From Thysanoteuthis rhombus (taxonomy: Eukaryota > Mollusca > Cephalopoda > Oegopsida > Thysanoteuthidae): 64,000 nucleotides of DNA. The notes beneath the pieces are model-generated. The model saw only the letters and a program-made list of their open reading frames with translations. It ran no database searches and had not been told where the DNA came from. Location: positions 41,282,524-41,346,523 of the forward strand of contig OY735231.1 in the NCBI GenBank assembly GCA_963457665.1. The letters run 5' to 3'. Position numbers and translations under genes: made by a program. The number at the start of each line of letters is the position of its first letter. Position 1 is the stretch's first letter. Below are positions 1 to 11,211 of this stretch, in pieces.

Positions 1-225
1 AAAAAATGTAATAGAAAATGATACACATTTTTGATAAAAACGTCAAGAGCCAAAAAAAATATTTAGTTGCAATGAATAAGTGAGGAATAGCTCGGCATAT
101 GTTTCTTTCATTCGGTGATTTATTGCGTATCAGCTGCTCTGAGGGGATGACTTGCAGTTCATTATATCTTTTTTTTAATATCAGAAGTAATGATTTTGGA
201 GCATTCAAAGATACAAAAGAGTCGA
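1..225. other. Unassigned AT-rich stretch
   Basis: No open frame of useful length, no repeat shared with the rest of the window and no promoter or RNA signal that I can see. Confidence 0.5.
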
Positions 226-227
226 TA

Positions 228-620
228 TATGACGAGATTCAATAAAATTTCTACCAATCATCGTGACCAACCGGTGGAGCGTTCGTCTGGTTCGGTAGGT
301 CGTGGGTCAATCCACCGACTTTAAAATGCTTCTCTGTGAAACACCGTGATCGAGTAATTTCTTCCCAAGGCAAAGGAGTCAAGGCGAAATCACGTTGGAT
401 ACACCAGGTGTCGTAAGGTCAATGGAGTTAAGCAACATCTAGCCTCGTCGGTACTTAAATTGGTGACCATTGGAGAATACCATGTAAATAAAAAGAAGCT
501 TTGACTGGCCTGGTGGGTACTTAACTATGGAATATTGATGAAGGTTTAAGCGAAGAACAACGATACATATATAGTGTGTTCTCTTGACTGCGATAGTTGG
601 ATTTTTCTTACATAGGCAGT
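228..620 (+). repeat. Chimeric tRNA-like/5S rRNA-like SINE, diverged
   Basis: The left part (about 270-315) has a tRNA-like promoter head: a GGTGGAGCGTTCGTCTGG A-box-like segment and GGGTCAATCC as B box. The right part (about 410-490) resembles the 3' half of 5S rRNA: GGAGTTAAGCAACATCTAGC, then GGTACTTAAATTGGTGACC and GAGAATACC, which match the order in 5S (AAGCTAAGCA, GTCGGGC, AGTACTTGGATGGGTGACC, GGAATACC). The same head-plus-5S order occurs near 17.3 kb and, on the minus strand, near 13.6 and 45.2 kb, so this is a family and not chance. SINEs are transcribed by pol III and mobilised by LINEs. This copy is old and not expected to be active. Confidence 0.55.
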
Positions 621-1543
621 TCTTCAAGCCCTGGTACGTGGCATGGTTTCAAAAGTATATCTTTCTTAAAGCACTTCCCACTTGAAAGATTTGTGCAAAA
701 CAATCTTCTTACCCCTATTTTTACTATTTAAATTTGTGTTGGACTAAAGTAAACAATATACGTTAATCCATCTACATCTATAATAATTAGCAATGTGCAT
801 TTTCCATCCGTCACACTTACGTCATCAGTGACGTCTGGTGACGTAACGTAGCAGAAATATAATTTAATTTTACGTTAAACTCAAAGTCGTATCTTTACTG
901 AATTTTACCCTTGGATATGCTGAATATTCAAAAAATACTGAACATGAATGAGAAAATGCTACTAAACATAATCTTTATGACGTTTTATAAATACAACACA
1001 ATTGAAAATTACTAAATGATGGCTGTCATCTTTTTACAGTGAAGGGTAAATTAGTTTGCCTTATGATCATCAACGTGTCCGTCCGTTCTGAAAATAGGGA
1101 CCTAATACTGGAACGGACAGGAATAGAAGAACGATTCTTAGATTCCAGTTGCATTTCAAAGACCGTGACATGGTAGAAAAGCAGGTAGCAAAGAGTAGAT
1201 AGTAAGCCCCCAAAAGTTGCTAAAGCAGAACGGCTGAACTTGGCCACCTAGAAAAAAAGAAAGGTCAGAAAATAAAATGAAGTAGAATTAAACCTACTTT
1301 CGAATGCCTGTGAGAGGATCATTTGGTTCGATGCCTCATCAGGCGAATCCTATGATCTTTTTCAGGTTTTACATTACTTAAGATTTCCAACCCGGCTACA
1401 CCGTAAGCAAAGTCAGGGAAATTTGATTAGTAGACCTAAATCGAAATATGATTGCCGAATAACTGAGGGAAAATTGAAAGAGCGTACCTTGAGCATTGAT
1501 AGAGTTAAAATTTTAATCATAAATTAGTCTTCAAACTGATACG
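621..1543. other. Unassigned stretch
   Basis: AT-rich, with no repeat match inside the window. A minus-strand frame of 73 codons at 1026-1247 has a hydrophobic run but no recognisable domain and no flanking gene structure. I treat it as chance. Confidence 0.45.
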
Positions 1544-1886
1544 GCTTGAGAAGATCGTGTATAACATTACATGGGGAAATCACCAGACAGCACATCATGT
1601 TATAGAAGAAACACAGATTAGAGATATCATCGCAAACCATGAGAAAACACAAATGGCAATAGGCTGGACATGTTATAAGAATGTCAGACAACATCTGAAT
1701 ATTACATCTCGCAATGTGGGTCCCCAGAGATCATATACGAAATTATGACCGTCAAAATATAAGATGGCACGACGATTTAGGCAAGCTCAGAGGGAATTAC
1801 ATTGTGGCGCCCGTGGTCGAGTGGTTTGACGAATTCTAGAGAAGTCTATGCCTAAAGATTGGAGATGATGATTATGATGATGTCTT
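1544..1886 (+). mobile_element. RTE-like LINE, 3' end fragment with GAT tail
   Basis: This is the C-terminal end of a non-LTR retrotransposon reverse-transcriptase polyprotein with its 3' tail. The translated run NITWGNHQTAHHVIEETQIR matches the corresponding NITWR-HKTAQ segment in the copies at 3.5, 6.4 and 22 kb. It is followed by the family's DPQRSYxKL and RWHDDL-type segments, broken by frameshifts. It ends in a short imperfect GATGATGATTATGATGATG tail (1863-1883), as expected for RTE elements, which end in short tandem repeats and not poly(A). The family is 5'-truncated, so only the 3' end is present. RTE proteins act through target-primed reverse transcription in the nucleus; this copy is dead. 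Confidence 0.8.
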
Positions 1887-2014
1887 TACTTATAGAGATC
1901 TTATCGCTTTACTCACGAACGTACATAGATAAGTACATTAACTTAAGCAACCACACGCGTACACGTACAAAATCCAAGTAATCGCCTTCTACAGACATCA
2001 GAACAATACCCTTA

Positions 2015-2725
2015 ACGTTTTACCGATATAATGACAGAAGTGACCTTCAGACACTCGGCGTAATTTGAATAAATCAATAAGTTCTTCAATTTTTTTTGAA
2101 TGGAAGACATTTTTATGACGCTACTAGGGTTCTTTATGAAATCAGCCCCAGACATTTAATTTTTACTAAAAGTCTATGTACAAAAATGAAGTGTACACTA
2201 TTTGCGACTCCCTAAGTTGCTCAGTGGGAAAGTCAGGTCGAGAAATGGTCGATTGGGTAATTCATTGGACTTGAATTTAACTTGTTTCAACTTCTTTCTA
2301 TACAACACCGGGTAACGTTGTTATATTTGTTACTGATGATTTCTTTTAACGAATATCTTTTTTGGGGGGTGGGGGGCATGATGTAAGTGAGATGGCCCCT
2401 ATTGTGAAGTTCTGCACACTCACTCACTTGATGTTTGTAACGTTGCATAAATATAAACAATCTAATTTATCGTAAGCAATAACAATTGCTTTCTATAGAA
2501 GTCGAACGAATAATCTTAGTATTTCACCGATCTAACGACGGAAGTAATCGTCCCGACAGACAATGTAATTTGAATCAATCAGTTTGGTTCTTGAATGTTA
2601 TGTCGGAGACATTTCTATTGGAGGTAACGCAATTAGGGACCTTTGTGAAATCAGCTCCAGGCATTCAATCTTTACTAAAAGCTTCGTATTTGCATATGTA
2701 TGTATGTATGTATGTGCGCTAGTGT
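2015..2725 (+). repeat. Local ~500-bp-spaced direct duplication
   Basis: Two diverged copies of a segment of about 160 bp lie at roughly 2000-2175 and 2500-2690. Both carry TGAAATCAGCYCCAGRCATT followed by YAATYTTTACTAAAAG, preceded by TAATTTGAATMAATCA. Between them lies a member of another dispersed repeat (2178-2480). The second copy ends in a short TATG microsatellite (2696-2715). I cannot say whether this is a tandem duplication or two insertions of the same repeat. Confidence 0.6.
2178..2480 (+). repeat. Dispersed repeat family B, copy 1
   Basis: Shares a diverged but collinear series of blocks with 3985-4340: AAGTGTMCACYATTTG, TCAGTGGKAAAGTCAGGT, ATTGGRC, then near the right end ATTGTGAAGTTC, CTCACTYGATGTT and a short AAACAAT block. 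The right part is also seen at 38400-38650. No coding capacity and no clear termini. Probably a non-autonomous element or a decayed part of a larger one. Confidence 0.5.
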
Positions 2726-3450
2726 AAGTAAAACGAAATAATTATATTAGTAGATATACATCTCCTTTTTACTAATTTGATTTCAAAATAAGGTCGGATT
2801 CATACCGAGGCTGATTTATATTTTCCACCAGGAATATTGTTTTTCATGAAACTTGCTTGAAGCCATTTTGGTGGCATTCAAACTTGATGTTAAGTTACTT
2901 CTTATTCGTACAATTCATCAATCAATTACTTGCTTATTCAGCTTATTTTTTCAATAAAAAAATTTGTAAAAAGAACAGTAATTAGAAATAAACAAGCCTG
3001 AAATCATCTGGACATTTCTTTTCCGATTTATACTTAATTAGATTATTTTCTCTAAAACTAATACCTTGAATAGATTTGGAATTTATTTTTTTCGTGTTAG
3101 AGCACTCTGACAAAGATCTTGCTATAATGTGCCATTTTCTGCTGTGTTACAATAACACACCCACCCACGGACAGAAATCGGATATTTATAATATAAATTC
3201 TGGAAAATGGTGGACAATTGCAGTTTCCCGTCAAGTAAACATTACTTTAGAAATAAACCAACATCAAAACAAAAATCAGAATTCAAAGTATCCATCCAAA
3301 GTGCATAAATTAAGTGACTTCCCACTGAAGATTCCACGAATCCTATTGGGATATATATCAGGAAATAACATAACAATCAATTTGCTGTGATCAATATGAT
3401 TTCTTTGGTCATAGTTTTCCGTCATTCTCTTTCCACCACGATGAGTGACA
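2726..3450. other. Unassigned stretch
   Basis: An open frame of 104 codons (3076-3390, plus strand) has no recognisable domain. Otherwise AT-rich sequence without repeats I can match. Confidence 0.4.
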
Positions 3451-3454
3451 TACA

Positions 3455-3885
3455 ACACTTTTTACACCCAATGCATCCTCGAAATAGTCACTTAAAAGCT
3501 GAAACATAGAACCCAACCAAAAAATTGACCTTCGAATTGAGAACATTACAACGCGCACATGAGAAGATCATGTTCAACATTACACGGAGAGATTACAAGC
3601 ACAGTATATTAAAGAAAGAAAAACAGGTGTCAGAGACATCATGGAGACTATTAGAAAACACAAATAACCATGGGCTGGTCATTTTGCAAAAACGTCATAC
3701 AACTACGAGACATGACGACTCACAAGATGTATTCCCAGAGACCCTATGCATAACTATGGCCAGCAAAATATGAGATGGTGTGACGAACTAAACAAGTTCA
3801 GGAGGTACTGGGCCTGCGACTCCCATGATAGAGAGATCTGTTGATTCCTGAGGGAGATTTTTGTTCAACGAGACGTGCTTATGAT
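3455..3885 (+). mobile_element. RTE-like LINE, 3' end fragment
   Basis: Same family as 1544-1886, starting further upstream. It begins with the CCAATGCATCCTC block and the GAET-like segment AGCTGAAACATAGAACCC, then encodes LRTLQRAHEKIMFNITRRDY (3537-3596), and ends with the family's NYGQQNMRWCDELNKFRRYW-like frame and a very short ATGATGATG tail at 3870. There are frameshifts and stops throughout. The well preserved HEKIMFNITRRD stretch makes the assignment secure, and the lack of any 5' part points to ordinary 5' truncation. Confidence 0.82.
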
Positions 3886-3984
3886 GATGAATTTTATCAT
3901 ATTTTCAAACCAAATTGTTTTGTTTGTTTTTTTCACGACTTTAGGTCTACAAGGGCTGATCTTTATACTTACGAAGTTGGTAAT

Positions 3985-4340
3985 ATCAAGTATGAAGTGT
4001 CCACCATTTGGGACTAAATGAGTGCATCAGTGGTAAAGTCAGGTTGGAAATGGGCCTTGACTGATTTATTGGACCGAAATTTATCTATTTTCAAAAGTTC
4101 TCTTTTTTCAATTAAATCAGATGACGTCATCTATACAAAATGTATCACGAAACAATTCTTCCAACAGATCTATCTTTTTCCTTTTTAGCACAATGTACCG
4201 AAGGTAGTCCAAATTGTGAAGTTCACACATCCGCTCACTCGATGTTATAAACGGTGCACTACTATAAACTTTCCAATTCATTCAAAGCAAAAACAATATA
4301 ATTTGTGTATTTACTTCTGTTTTTTCTTTTATTAATTATC
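3985..4340 (+). repeat. Dispersed repeat family B, copy 2
   Basis: Collinear with 2178-2480 (see there). It extends to the right through CATTCAAAGCAAAAACAATA and TGTATTTACTTCTGTTTTTC, both of which recur at 38590-38630. The three copies together suggest a unit of at least 350 bp. Confidence 0.5.
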
Positions 4341-4344
4341 TACA

Positions 4345-6100
4345 CATGCAACCACATGAACCAAAAGTTGAGCGCCGTTTTTAACATCGAGTGAGCAAGT
4401 GTATGGAGCTTTACGATTTACAATTGGGACTACCTTTTACTATATTGTTCATTTGAAGACAAAACAAATACGCGGGTGTGTGCATGTGATTGTGCGTTTG
4501 TGCGAATCTAATTCTATAAAAACAACGAATGTTTCTTGGTGTATGTTTTATGGATTGCCAAACGGTTCCACTTACGAACTGCAAATTTGTCATTTGAGCC
4601 AAAGTCGAACGAAGGATAATTGGTGCTGATATCTGAAGTTCATACAGGTCAATTTAAGGTAGAAACTTTTTCTCCGCCTGATTTGTAAGTTTATATTTCT
4701 ACCTTTATTTATTACGAAAGTAAACCAATGGTAGTTATCATAGTTCAATAGTTAAAGACATGGTAAGTAGAATTAGTGAACTGTTTTCAAAATCATTTGA
4801 TGTGCTTTCAAAGGTATTAGATTTTCAAAGCTTTCGAAACAGTGTCAGTTGTGATAAATGAATTCGGGGAGTCCAGTTTCTGAATCTGAAATTTTTTTTC
4901 AATTTTTCGAATTCGAGAGCAATTCCAACACTCGAAAAATTGGAAGGAAAAAAACCCCTCAATATTGGCTATAGAATACGGATCAAATAACCATTGAAAT
5001 CGTCGGTAAAAAAATAAAATAACAATATGCAGCACCTTTAGATGATATTCATTGGGAATGGGAAAACGGAAAGAGCCTCGGTGTGAGAGGGGTATGTATA
5101 AGTCAAAATGAAATCGTATAAGCAATGTCTCGAAAGACTTTAAAACATCTGGACACAAAATAAGATGATTGGATTTTTTCGTTATTTGGAGCTGAAAAGA
5201 AAGTTGAATTATTAGATGTGCGAATGTAATTAAAAGTCCAGAAAATGGTGGAAGTAATTTCTAAATGAACGTGAGCTTGTCAAATATCCTTGTCCAGGGT
5301 TGTATCTCATAATCAGGATAAGTACATGCTGCCTGTAAATTGTTTTTACAACTGAACCAATTAAAAATTCAAGAATTCACACTGCATTTCCTGAAGGACC
5401 TGCAAATGCTATTGTGCTACAGCGTAACTCTTCCCGACCCCCGGCTTCTGGCACAAAAATATTCTGACCTTCACAAGGGAAGTAACTTGTACTCCAAAAT
5501 GGTGAGACTTTTGGAAATTAAGGGGTCTGGTTTAGCAGGAGGGTAACAGTTTCAATAGAACCCCCGTTGAAACCTTTAAAAATAACTTTTTTCCTAAACT
5601 GTATGTATCAAAATGCACCAATTAGCGTTTGTACAGCATTGTTATCTTGAAAACTGTAGATGTGGCGTAAAAAAAAAGACAGAATAAGAATTAATATATA
5701 AAAACTACATCGAACAAAATGTGCTTGAGGCGTATGTGCAATCATACTAACGATAAAGAAAATAAAAGAGAAATTATGAGCTCGCTAATGCAGTGACGTA
5801 TTTTTTTTTATAGATAATAGTACACTTCTACTTGGGCAGTAATAATTGCACGTAGCACGTCCAGATGGTGTTCAATACCCAGACATGTACACGAATTTCG
5901 GAAGGAAATGTTCCTTAACCGGTAAATCGGGGGGGATGGATGGATGGACAGATTTCTTGTCCGTCTAGGCCACCGGATGCGACACCAATTCTTCTTTGTG
6001 TGGAGCTATATTAGATAAAAAGCAAAGGATCGACTAAGCCATATCCACCATTAATGAAGAAATACTCTGACGTACCTGGCTGGAAATTGAATATCGTCTA
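4345..6100. other. Unassigned stretch
   Basis: About 1.7 kb with several open frames of 60-113 codons on both strands, none with a recognisable domain and none with plausible splice context. The motif CAAGGGAAGTAACTTG at 5474-5489 resembles the AAGGGARATAAYT words seen in other repeats of this window. Confidence 0.4.
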
Positions 6101-6104
6101 GATG

Positions 6105-6650
6105 GGCTGTATCATCAGCAGCAGCAGCAGCAAGAGCCTTTTAGCGTCCGTTGTTCGATACAGACATTTGCCAAAATTCACTTGACCCTTTTGTAATGGT
6201 CACAGAGCCATTACCTTCAGAACTTGTTTAGTTTGCAACACCATCTCATATTTTGCTGGCCATAATTTCACAATTTCTAAGAATCCACGTTGGGAGTTCA
6301 GCAGTTGTCTTCCATTCTTACGATTTGGCCAGCCAATTGCCATTCGATTTTTTGAACGGTTTCTATGATATATCTGACTCAAGTTTAAAATGTTGCGCTG
6401 TCTTGTCTTCTCTCCACGTGATATTGAGCATGATTCTCTCCTGTGCATGTTGCATTGTATACCCTTCTTTTAAATGAGGAATTTTCTTATTCTTGGAGGT
6501 TGAGCTTGCTCTACCGGAGGCTTTTCCACTAGAGTGATTCATCGATTGCTTTCGTCTTCTTTTGAGTATTTCAAAGAGATTCGTTGTCCTTGGCAAATTC
6601 AGATATCTACTCTCTTCAGCTCTACATTTTCTGTTCTGATTGTGTTTAAG
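6105..6650 (-). mobile_element. RTE-like LINE, 3' end fragment
   Basis: Minus-strand copy of the RTE-like family. Two overlapping minus-strand frames (6363-6596 and 6200-6448) encode HEILKRRR-like, KASGRASSTSKNKKIP, HAQERIMLNITWREDKTAQH and RMAIGWPNRKNGRQLLNSQ, in the same order as in the other copies. The 3' end lies at about 6110 and carries a CAG/TGC run (6117-6131) where other copies have GAT repeats, so the tail repeat has changed or slipped. A frameshift separates the two frames. Inactive. Confidence 0.85.
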
Positions 6651-6803
6651 TTCACTAAAGTTTGTAAAAAGATTTTTTGTTTTTATTCAGCAACTAACAC
6701 AGTAAAATTATGTTGATATTTGTATTCTTATAGATTTTCGAAGTTGTAGAGAATTTATGACAACCTTGCATACATAAACGTATGTTTGTGCGCATTTGTC
6801 TGC
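6651..6803. other. Unassigned stretch
   Basis: Short AT-rich spacer between the LINE fragment and the TG microsatellite; nothing recognised. Confidence 0.4.
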
Positions 6804-6815
6804 ATGTGTGTGTGT

Positions 6816-6866
<51 letters not shown>
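6804..6866. repeat. (TG)n microsatellite
   Basis: About 30 TG units with a single TA interruption. It creates spurious His-Thr open frames on the minus strand. Confidence 0.97.
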
Positions 6867-6867
<1 letters not shown>

Positions 6868-6869
6868 AA

Positions 6870-7970
6870 TCTTGCACGCCCATGCACGTGCGAGTGTGAG
6901 CAAAACATGGTATTGACGTTATTCCCGAATATAGTTTCGTGTATTTAGATATCTTTAAAGTCTGTGTTTTGGGTGCTGGATTTTGTGGACAGTTTAGGGT
7001 TTCAGAGCTCGTGTAATAATGATGCATTGTTTTTTAGATTAAAAGCATCGTCTGGTATAGTTCTGTGGTCTTCTGGTTGGTTCTCTCAAGATTTAAGAAG
7101 AAAAGACAACGTAAATACAACTTTTATTATGTATTACATCCATGAGACGGAAAGTGCAAGACTCGTGCACATTTGTGTTTACTGGTTTGCTCACTCTCTC
7201 TAGCTATTCCTCTCTCTGTCTCTCTCTTTCTCTCTCAAATACACACACACACACACACAAAAGCAAACCAAAATTTTATACAGTGATTGCAGTGAGTATC
7301 CGAAACACTTCAGGCGACAAAATAAACAAGATTTGGACCAAACCTCTGATTTCTTTTGATAACTCTTTAATATTTCCACATCTTTTATGCGCCGCTTGTA
7401 GCATCGAGCGTGTGTATGAAAAAATCACGAAAGAAAAATAGGAGTCAATTCATTCATGAATGATTGATGTTGCATACCTGACGTCATCCGATGCAACAGC
7501 AAGAAATAACTTTCAAAACAAATCAAATTTTTTCAATTTTCTTTCCTTCCTAAATCTTTTGTCCAAAATCAGTCGATTTTTAGACGACATGAGGACGTTG
7601 AGATGAACCTTGTATCGTATTGGATACTCTTTGCATTCACTGCAAATTCCTTCAATGATTTCAAATAATTTTTTCTTAATTTTGTTGTAGTGATTGAAAA
7701 AACAATATCAAAATGCTTCAAGATGACAAACTGACTAAGATTTTGACATATTCGATCTTTGGATCATTAATCCGATTGTGTTTCTTTGTATAAACCTTTT
7801 ATGAAAGTGATTTCGCAGAGGAATTAGGATAATTACGCCGATTCTTGAACAGCAAACTGATCAGACTTGACTACTTGAGACTTTCTCTAATTATTCAACA
7901 TGAAAACCTGTACTTAAAGATTAAAATCTTGTTTCTAGACGATATTTGCATTGGAATAATTCACTCTGCT
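6870..7970. other. Unassigned stretch with CT and CA microsatellites
   Basis: Nothing recognised apart from a (CT)-rich run at about 7208-7236 followed by (AC)n at 7240-7259. The 79- and 99-codon frames here have no domain signal. Confidence 0.4.
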
Positions 7971-7971
7971 C

Positions 7972-8021
7972 TTTGCATTTTCAGCCAGTTAATTAGTTTT
8001 GCATTTTCAGCCAGTTAATTA
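7972..8021 (+). repeat. Perfect 24-bp tandem duplication
   Basis: The same 24 bases (TTTGCATTTTCAGCC…, ending in TTAATTA) occur at 7972-7995 and 7998-8021, a period of 26 bp. Each copy contains a TTTTCAG pyrimidine-AG tract that looks like a 3' splice site, but no coding exon follows. Confidence 0.9.
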
Positions 8022-8384
8022 TATTGGTGTCCGTGTCAGTTGAGTCAGAATGCTTTAATGACATTTGCTGTTCATTATTTTTCTAATTTTGGAGTCAATT
8101 CGTTCTAATTTTATTTGGTTCAATTTTAATAAATTATTTTTTATAAGCAATGTATGTGCATTATGTTGCCATGGCAACAAATTTAACTTTAAAATAATCA
8201 GTTTTCATTGAATTATTGAGTTATCGTGGCGCCAGATCTGTGTTCACGGGAATTCTGTATCGCGTTGAATCAATTTTCTGTCATTCGATTAAGTCGACAA
8301 ATGTGGCAAGTACTCGTAATGCTTTGGTTTGCAACTGTACGGAATGGAACCTTCGTTTCTTTTTCTTTTCAGACCTAAGCCAGT

Positions 8385-8790
8385 TATTAGAAACCTTCAG
8401 CGTAAACATTCAACATCAACGTAGTCAAAAGTTTTTTAGTGGCTCTGGTTGGCTGGTAATAGGCTGGCTGGGTACCATCCATTTAATTTTTACCGAGAGG
8501 ACTAGAAACTCAAACATTTACTCATTATTGGTGAAAAATTTGTTTTCACCTACTCCTCCCCCCAAATAGGTCTTTAAGGGAGGGTTCAATTAAATTTACA
8601 ATGGAAATCTATACTAAATTGGTCAACTCTTTCGTGTTTGGATTTTTTAGTGATTACTATTCCAAAAAAATCGAGATAAGTATCTTATTTATTGATTACC
8701 CCATTTTCCCATGTTGATAACCTCAAACACAACGTGCTGCCAAAAGACGTTGGTTACATGACAGTTTCTAATGAGTGACCAACCTGACTT
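8385..8790 (+). repeat. Dispersed repeat family A, copy 1
   Basis: Family A is the most frequent non-coding interspersed repeat here (11 copies or fragments). Diagnostic blocks in order: AAACYTTCAG near the start, GGYTGGCTGGC, ACATTTACTC, a T-rich middle, then near the end GCTGCCAAAAGACGTTGGT, ACATGACAGTTTCTA and GAGTGACCAACCTGA. About 0.4 kb, no coding capacity, no obvious terminal inverted repeat. Likely a MITE-like or SINE-like non-autonomous element. Confidence 0.7.
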
Positions 8791-8949
8791 CTCTTTCCAC
8801 CTTTTTGGGCCAAAGCCAAAATTTATAAAGAGAAATTCCTCATTTTTTCGTCTTGACATTTGCTTGACAGCCACTTCTAAAAGCCTATAACGCTTTCGCT
8901 AAAAAGATGGGTTTCTGCATTAATACTTCTAACACGGATTCTTTTGTGT

Positions 8950-9612
8950 ATCGGACCCTAAGAAGACCTTTCCATTGACAACATCAAATTAATAAATGTC
9001 AAACACTTCAAGATCCTTGGCAGTTACGTAACGTTTGCTCTCTGAAGGAGAAACAGACAGCTCGCATCCAAGCAACATCATGCACAACTAACAGATAACG
9101 TCATAGAAATTTTTGATTCACATGACCCAACCCTTGATACCAATATTTAAGTCTGCAATCAATGTCTTTAAGTACAACTAATAGTTCAATAGTGAAACCT
9201 GGACACTATTTCATCATCATATCAACAAGTCTGTACAATCCAACAACGTCATCTCAGGGGACCATTATGAAGATTAAATTGAATCGTTACATCAATAATG
9301 AAGACGTACTGACAAAGGTAGACATGGTACATATAAATTTAAAACTCGTGAGAAGTCTTCTGCGAGAGTGAGGTCATACCTTCAGAATGGAAAATCGCAA
9401 ATCAGTAAAAGCCTTGCTGTACAATCAATTACCTAATGGGACCCGACCTGTTGGGCAACCTAATTTGCAGTATACAGGCACGTGCGAAATACCCTGAAAT
9501 GTGACCCTTGACCAACAGAAGGAAATGGGGACAATTAATTTATCACACGCGCGAAAAGTTCAAAAGGGAAAGAATTAGAGAATATGAAAGAAAAAAGACA
9601 AAAGGGGAGAAA
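8950..9612 (+). mobile_element. Non-LTR retrotransposon, reverse-transcriptase C-terminal fragment (type 2)
   Basis: Different from the RTE-like family. Pieces in three frames give IDNIKLINVKHFKILGSYVT (about 8976-9035), ARIQATSC, then RYINNEDVLTKVDMV (9283-9327), then FRMENRKSVKALLYNQLPNG and TRPVGQPNLQYTGTCEIP (9382-9495). These follow the order of the region downstream of the RT palm in many invertebrate LINEs: a KYLGS motif, an ARI segment, a DVL-RADM segment, then GHV-RM-NSRIPKALLYGQL and RPVGRPKLRYKDTCKRDLK. Frameshifts and stops show it is dead. No tail repeat is visible. Confidence 0.75.
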
Positions 9613-9701
9613 ATAAACATTACAATCATAATCTCTTGTACTTTTTAATCTCTCTATTCTGGTCGCTATCTAAATGTTAAATGCATTTGGGTTTTGATGT
9701 G

Positions 9702-9702
9702 G

Positions 9703-9764
<62 letters not shown>

Positions 9765-9812
9765 GAGAGAGAGTAGAAGAGAGAGAGGGGTGAGAGAAAG
9801 AGAGGTACTGGT
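9702..9812. repeat. (TA)n/(GA)n compound microsatellite
   Basis: TA units at 9702-9726 pass directly into GA units with a few interruptions to about 9812. Confidence 0.95.
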
Positions 9813-9984
9813 ATTCCACGATAGGGTTCCAATAAATGCATGAAATGAGTAAGAAGTAAGGAAGAGCCACACTAGTAGGTGGGTATTTTTTATTAGATAA
9901 CTTGGATATTTAATAAAAAGGGTTTGTGACCATAGTTGTATTTCTCAGCTTACAGAAAAGATTTCTCTGTATCAAATATCAAAA

Positions 9985-10340
9985 ATCTCCAAAATCACAT
10001 TGGAAATAAAAACACTATGATTAAAATCGAGGACACAGAACTGGAGAAAGTAGATCACGACATCTACCTAGAAAAAACAAATCTTCATGAGATCCTCAAA
10101 AGAAGAAGAAATCAAGCAAAGAATCACCCTAGGATGGCAAGCTCAACCTTCAAAAACAAGAGGATCCCATTCATCCTTAGAGAGAATGGTGTACACCCAA
10201 TGCATCCTCCCAGTAGTCATTTATGGAGCTGAAACATGGAACCTAACCAAGAGACAGACCTGCAAATTGAGAACCATGCAAAGTGCACATGAGAGAATGT
10301 CCAACAATGGACGTTTAAAGATTATGATGATGATGGATCT
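9985..10340 (+). mobile_element. RTE-like LINE fragment with internal deletion
   Basis: The best-preserved coding stretch of the RTE-like family in the window: MIKIEDTELEKVDHDIYLEK (10018-10077), LHEILKRRRNQAKN, the SSTFKNKRIP segment, MHPPSSHLW and, one frame over, VIYGAETWNLTKRQTCKLRT (10216-10275) and MQSAHERM. Directly after HERM the sequence jumps to TCCAACAATGGACG and the ATGATGATG tail (10324-10333). This skips the NITWR to RWxDEL region of roughly 300 bp that other copies retain, so the copy has a clean internal deletion. Confidence 0.88.
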
Positions 10341-10377
10341 CCAACCAGTGTGGCTTTCTTTACTTCTTACATTTCTC

Positions 10378-10379
<2 letters not shown>

Positions 10380-10463
<84 letters not shown>
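10380..10463. repeat. (CA)n/(TA)n compound microsatellite
   Basis: CA units at 10381-10407 pass into TA units to about 10462. Confidence 0.97.
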
Positions 10464-10465
<2 letters not shown>

Positions 10466-10534
10466 CTGCTGACACTCTGCAATTGCTTACCGAGACTCCG
10501 CGATTTCTAATCCAGCTTTAAAAAATTACCACAG

Positions 10535-10554
10535 CTTTGTGTGTGTGTGTATAC

Positions 10555-10595
<41 letters not shown>
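10535..10595. repeat. (GT)n microsatellite
   Basis: Two GT runs separated by a short ATACATATATATAT piece. Confidence 0.95.
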
Positions 10596-10596
<1 letters not shown>

Positions 10597-10679
10597 CTAT
10601 GAAAATTAAATAAACATACACTTTTATAAAAATATACGGTTCAATCAAATGTATGTACGATGAATTTTAGTTGATATCT

Positions 10680-10745
10680 TGGACTAGTCAATTCAGCTCA
10701 GTTCGTAAGACAACCTCCAGACAAAAAGCTTTAAACACTGGTTAT
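10680..10745 (+). repeat. tRNA-like SINE head fragment
   Basis: TCAATTCAGCTCAGTTCGTA followed by AGACAACCTCCAGAC matches the head at 13262-13300 (TCAATTTAGCTCAGTTCG) and the minus-strand copy at 45860-45900. AGCTCAGTTNGTAAGAC resembles the D-arm/A box of a tRNA gene. No B box is clear, so a head fragment only. Confidence 0.45.
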
Positions 10746-11135
10746 ATATATTTTTTTTAAAAGCTTTATATCAATAATTCTTTATATAATTTCCCTGACT
10801 TTTCTTAATGTTTTACACAGGCTTTGATATCATGGTACATTCTGAATGTAATTTTCTTTGTTTTGATTATCAGTTGTTTACCATGCATCCGTTTCGGGGA
10901 TTTAAAAACAAAATACTTACATTAACATGACTCTGTAGCATCGTAGATCAATCACCATTTCCTTTTCAACTACGATTTCACTACCTTGGCTCATACTACA
11001 CTTGGTTTGTTATTTCATATAGGGTGGTATATTCTATATTACATGTTATTTGATATCTTTGAAACACAGGGTTTACTAACATGGATTACCCATAAAGTGT
11101 TTTTGACGATGGGGGATCAATGAGTATCAAAACAA

Positions 11136-11137
<2 letters not shown>
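10746..11137. other. Unassigned stretch
   Basis: AT-rich with nothing recognised. Confidence 0.4.

Positions 11138-11208
<71 letters not shown>
11138..11208. repeat. (TA)n microsatellite
   Basis: About 35 uninterrupted TA units. Confidence 0.98.

Positions 11209-11211
<3 letters not shown>

Noticed and set aside
6694-7027. Three overlapping minus-strand open frames rich in His and Thr
   Set aside because: They are translations of the (TG)n microsatellite in different frames.
9666-9872. Minus-strand frames rich in Ser-Leu and Ile-Tyr
   Set aside because: Translations of the GA/TA compound microsatellite. The same holds for frames across 10381-10463, 11138-11208, 17087-17158, 37312-37367 and 44006-44092.
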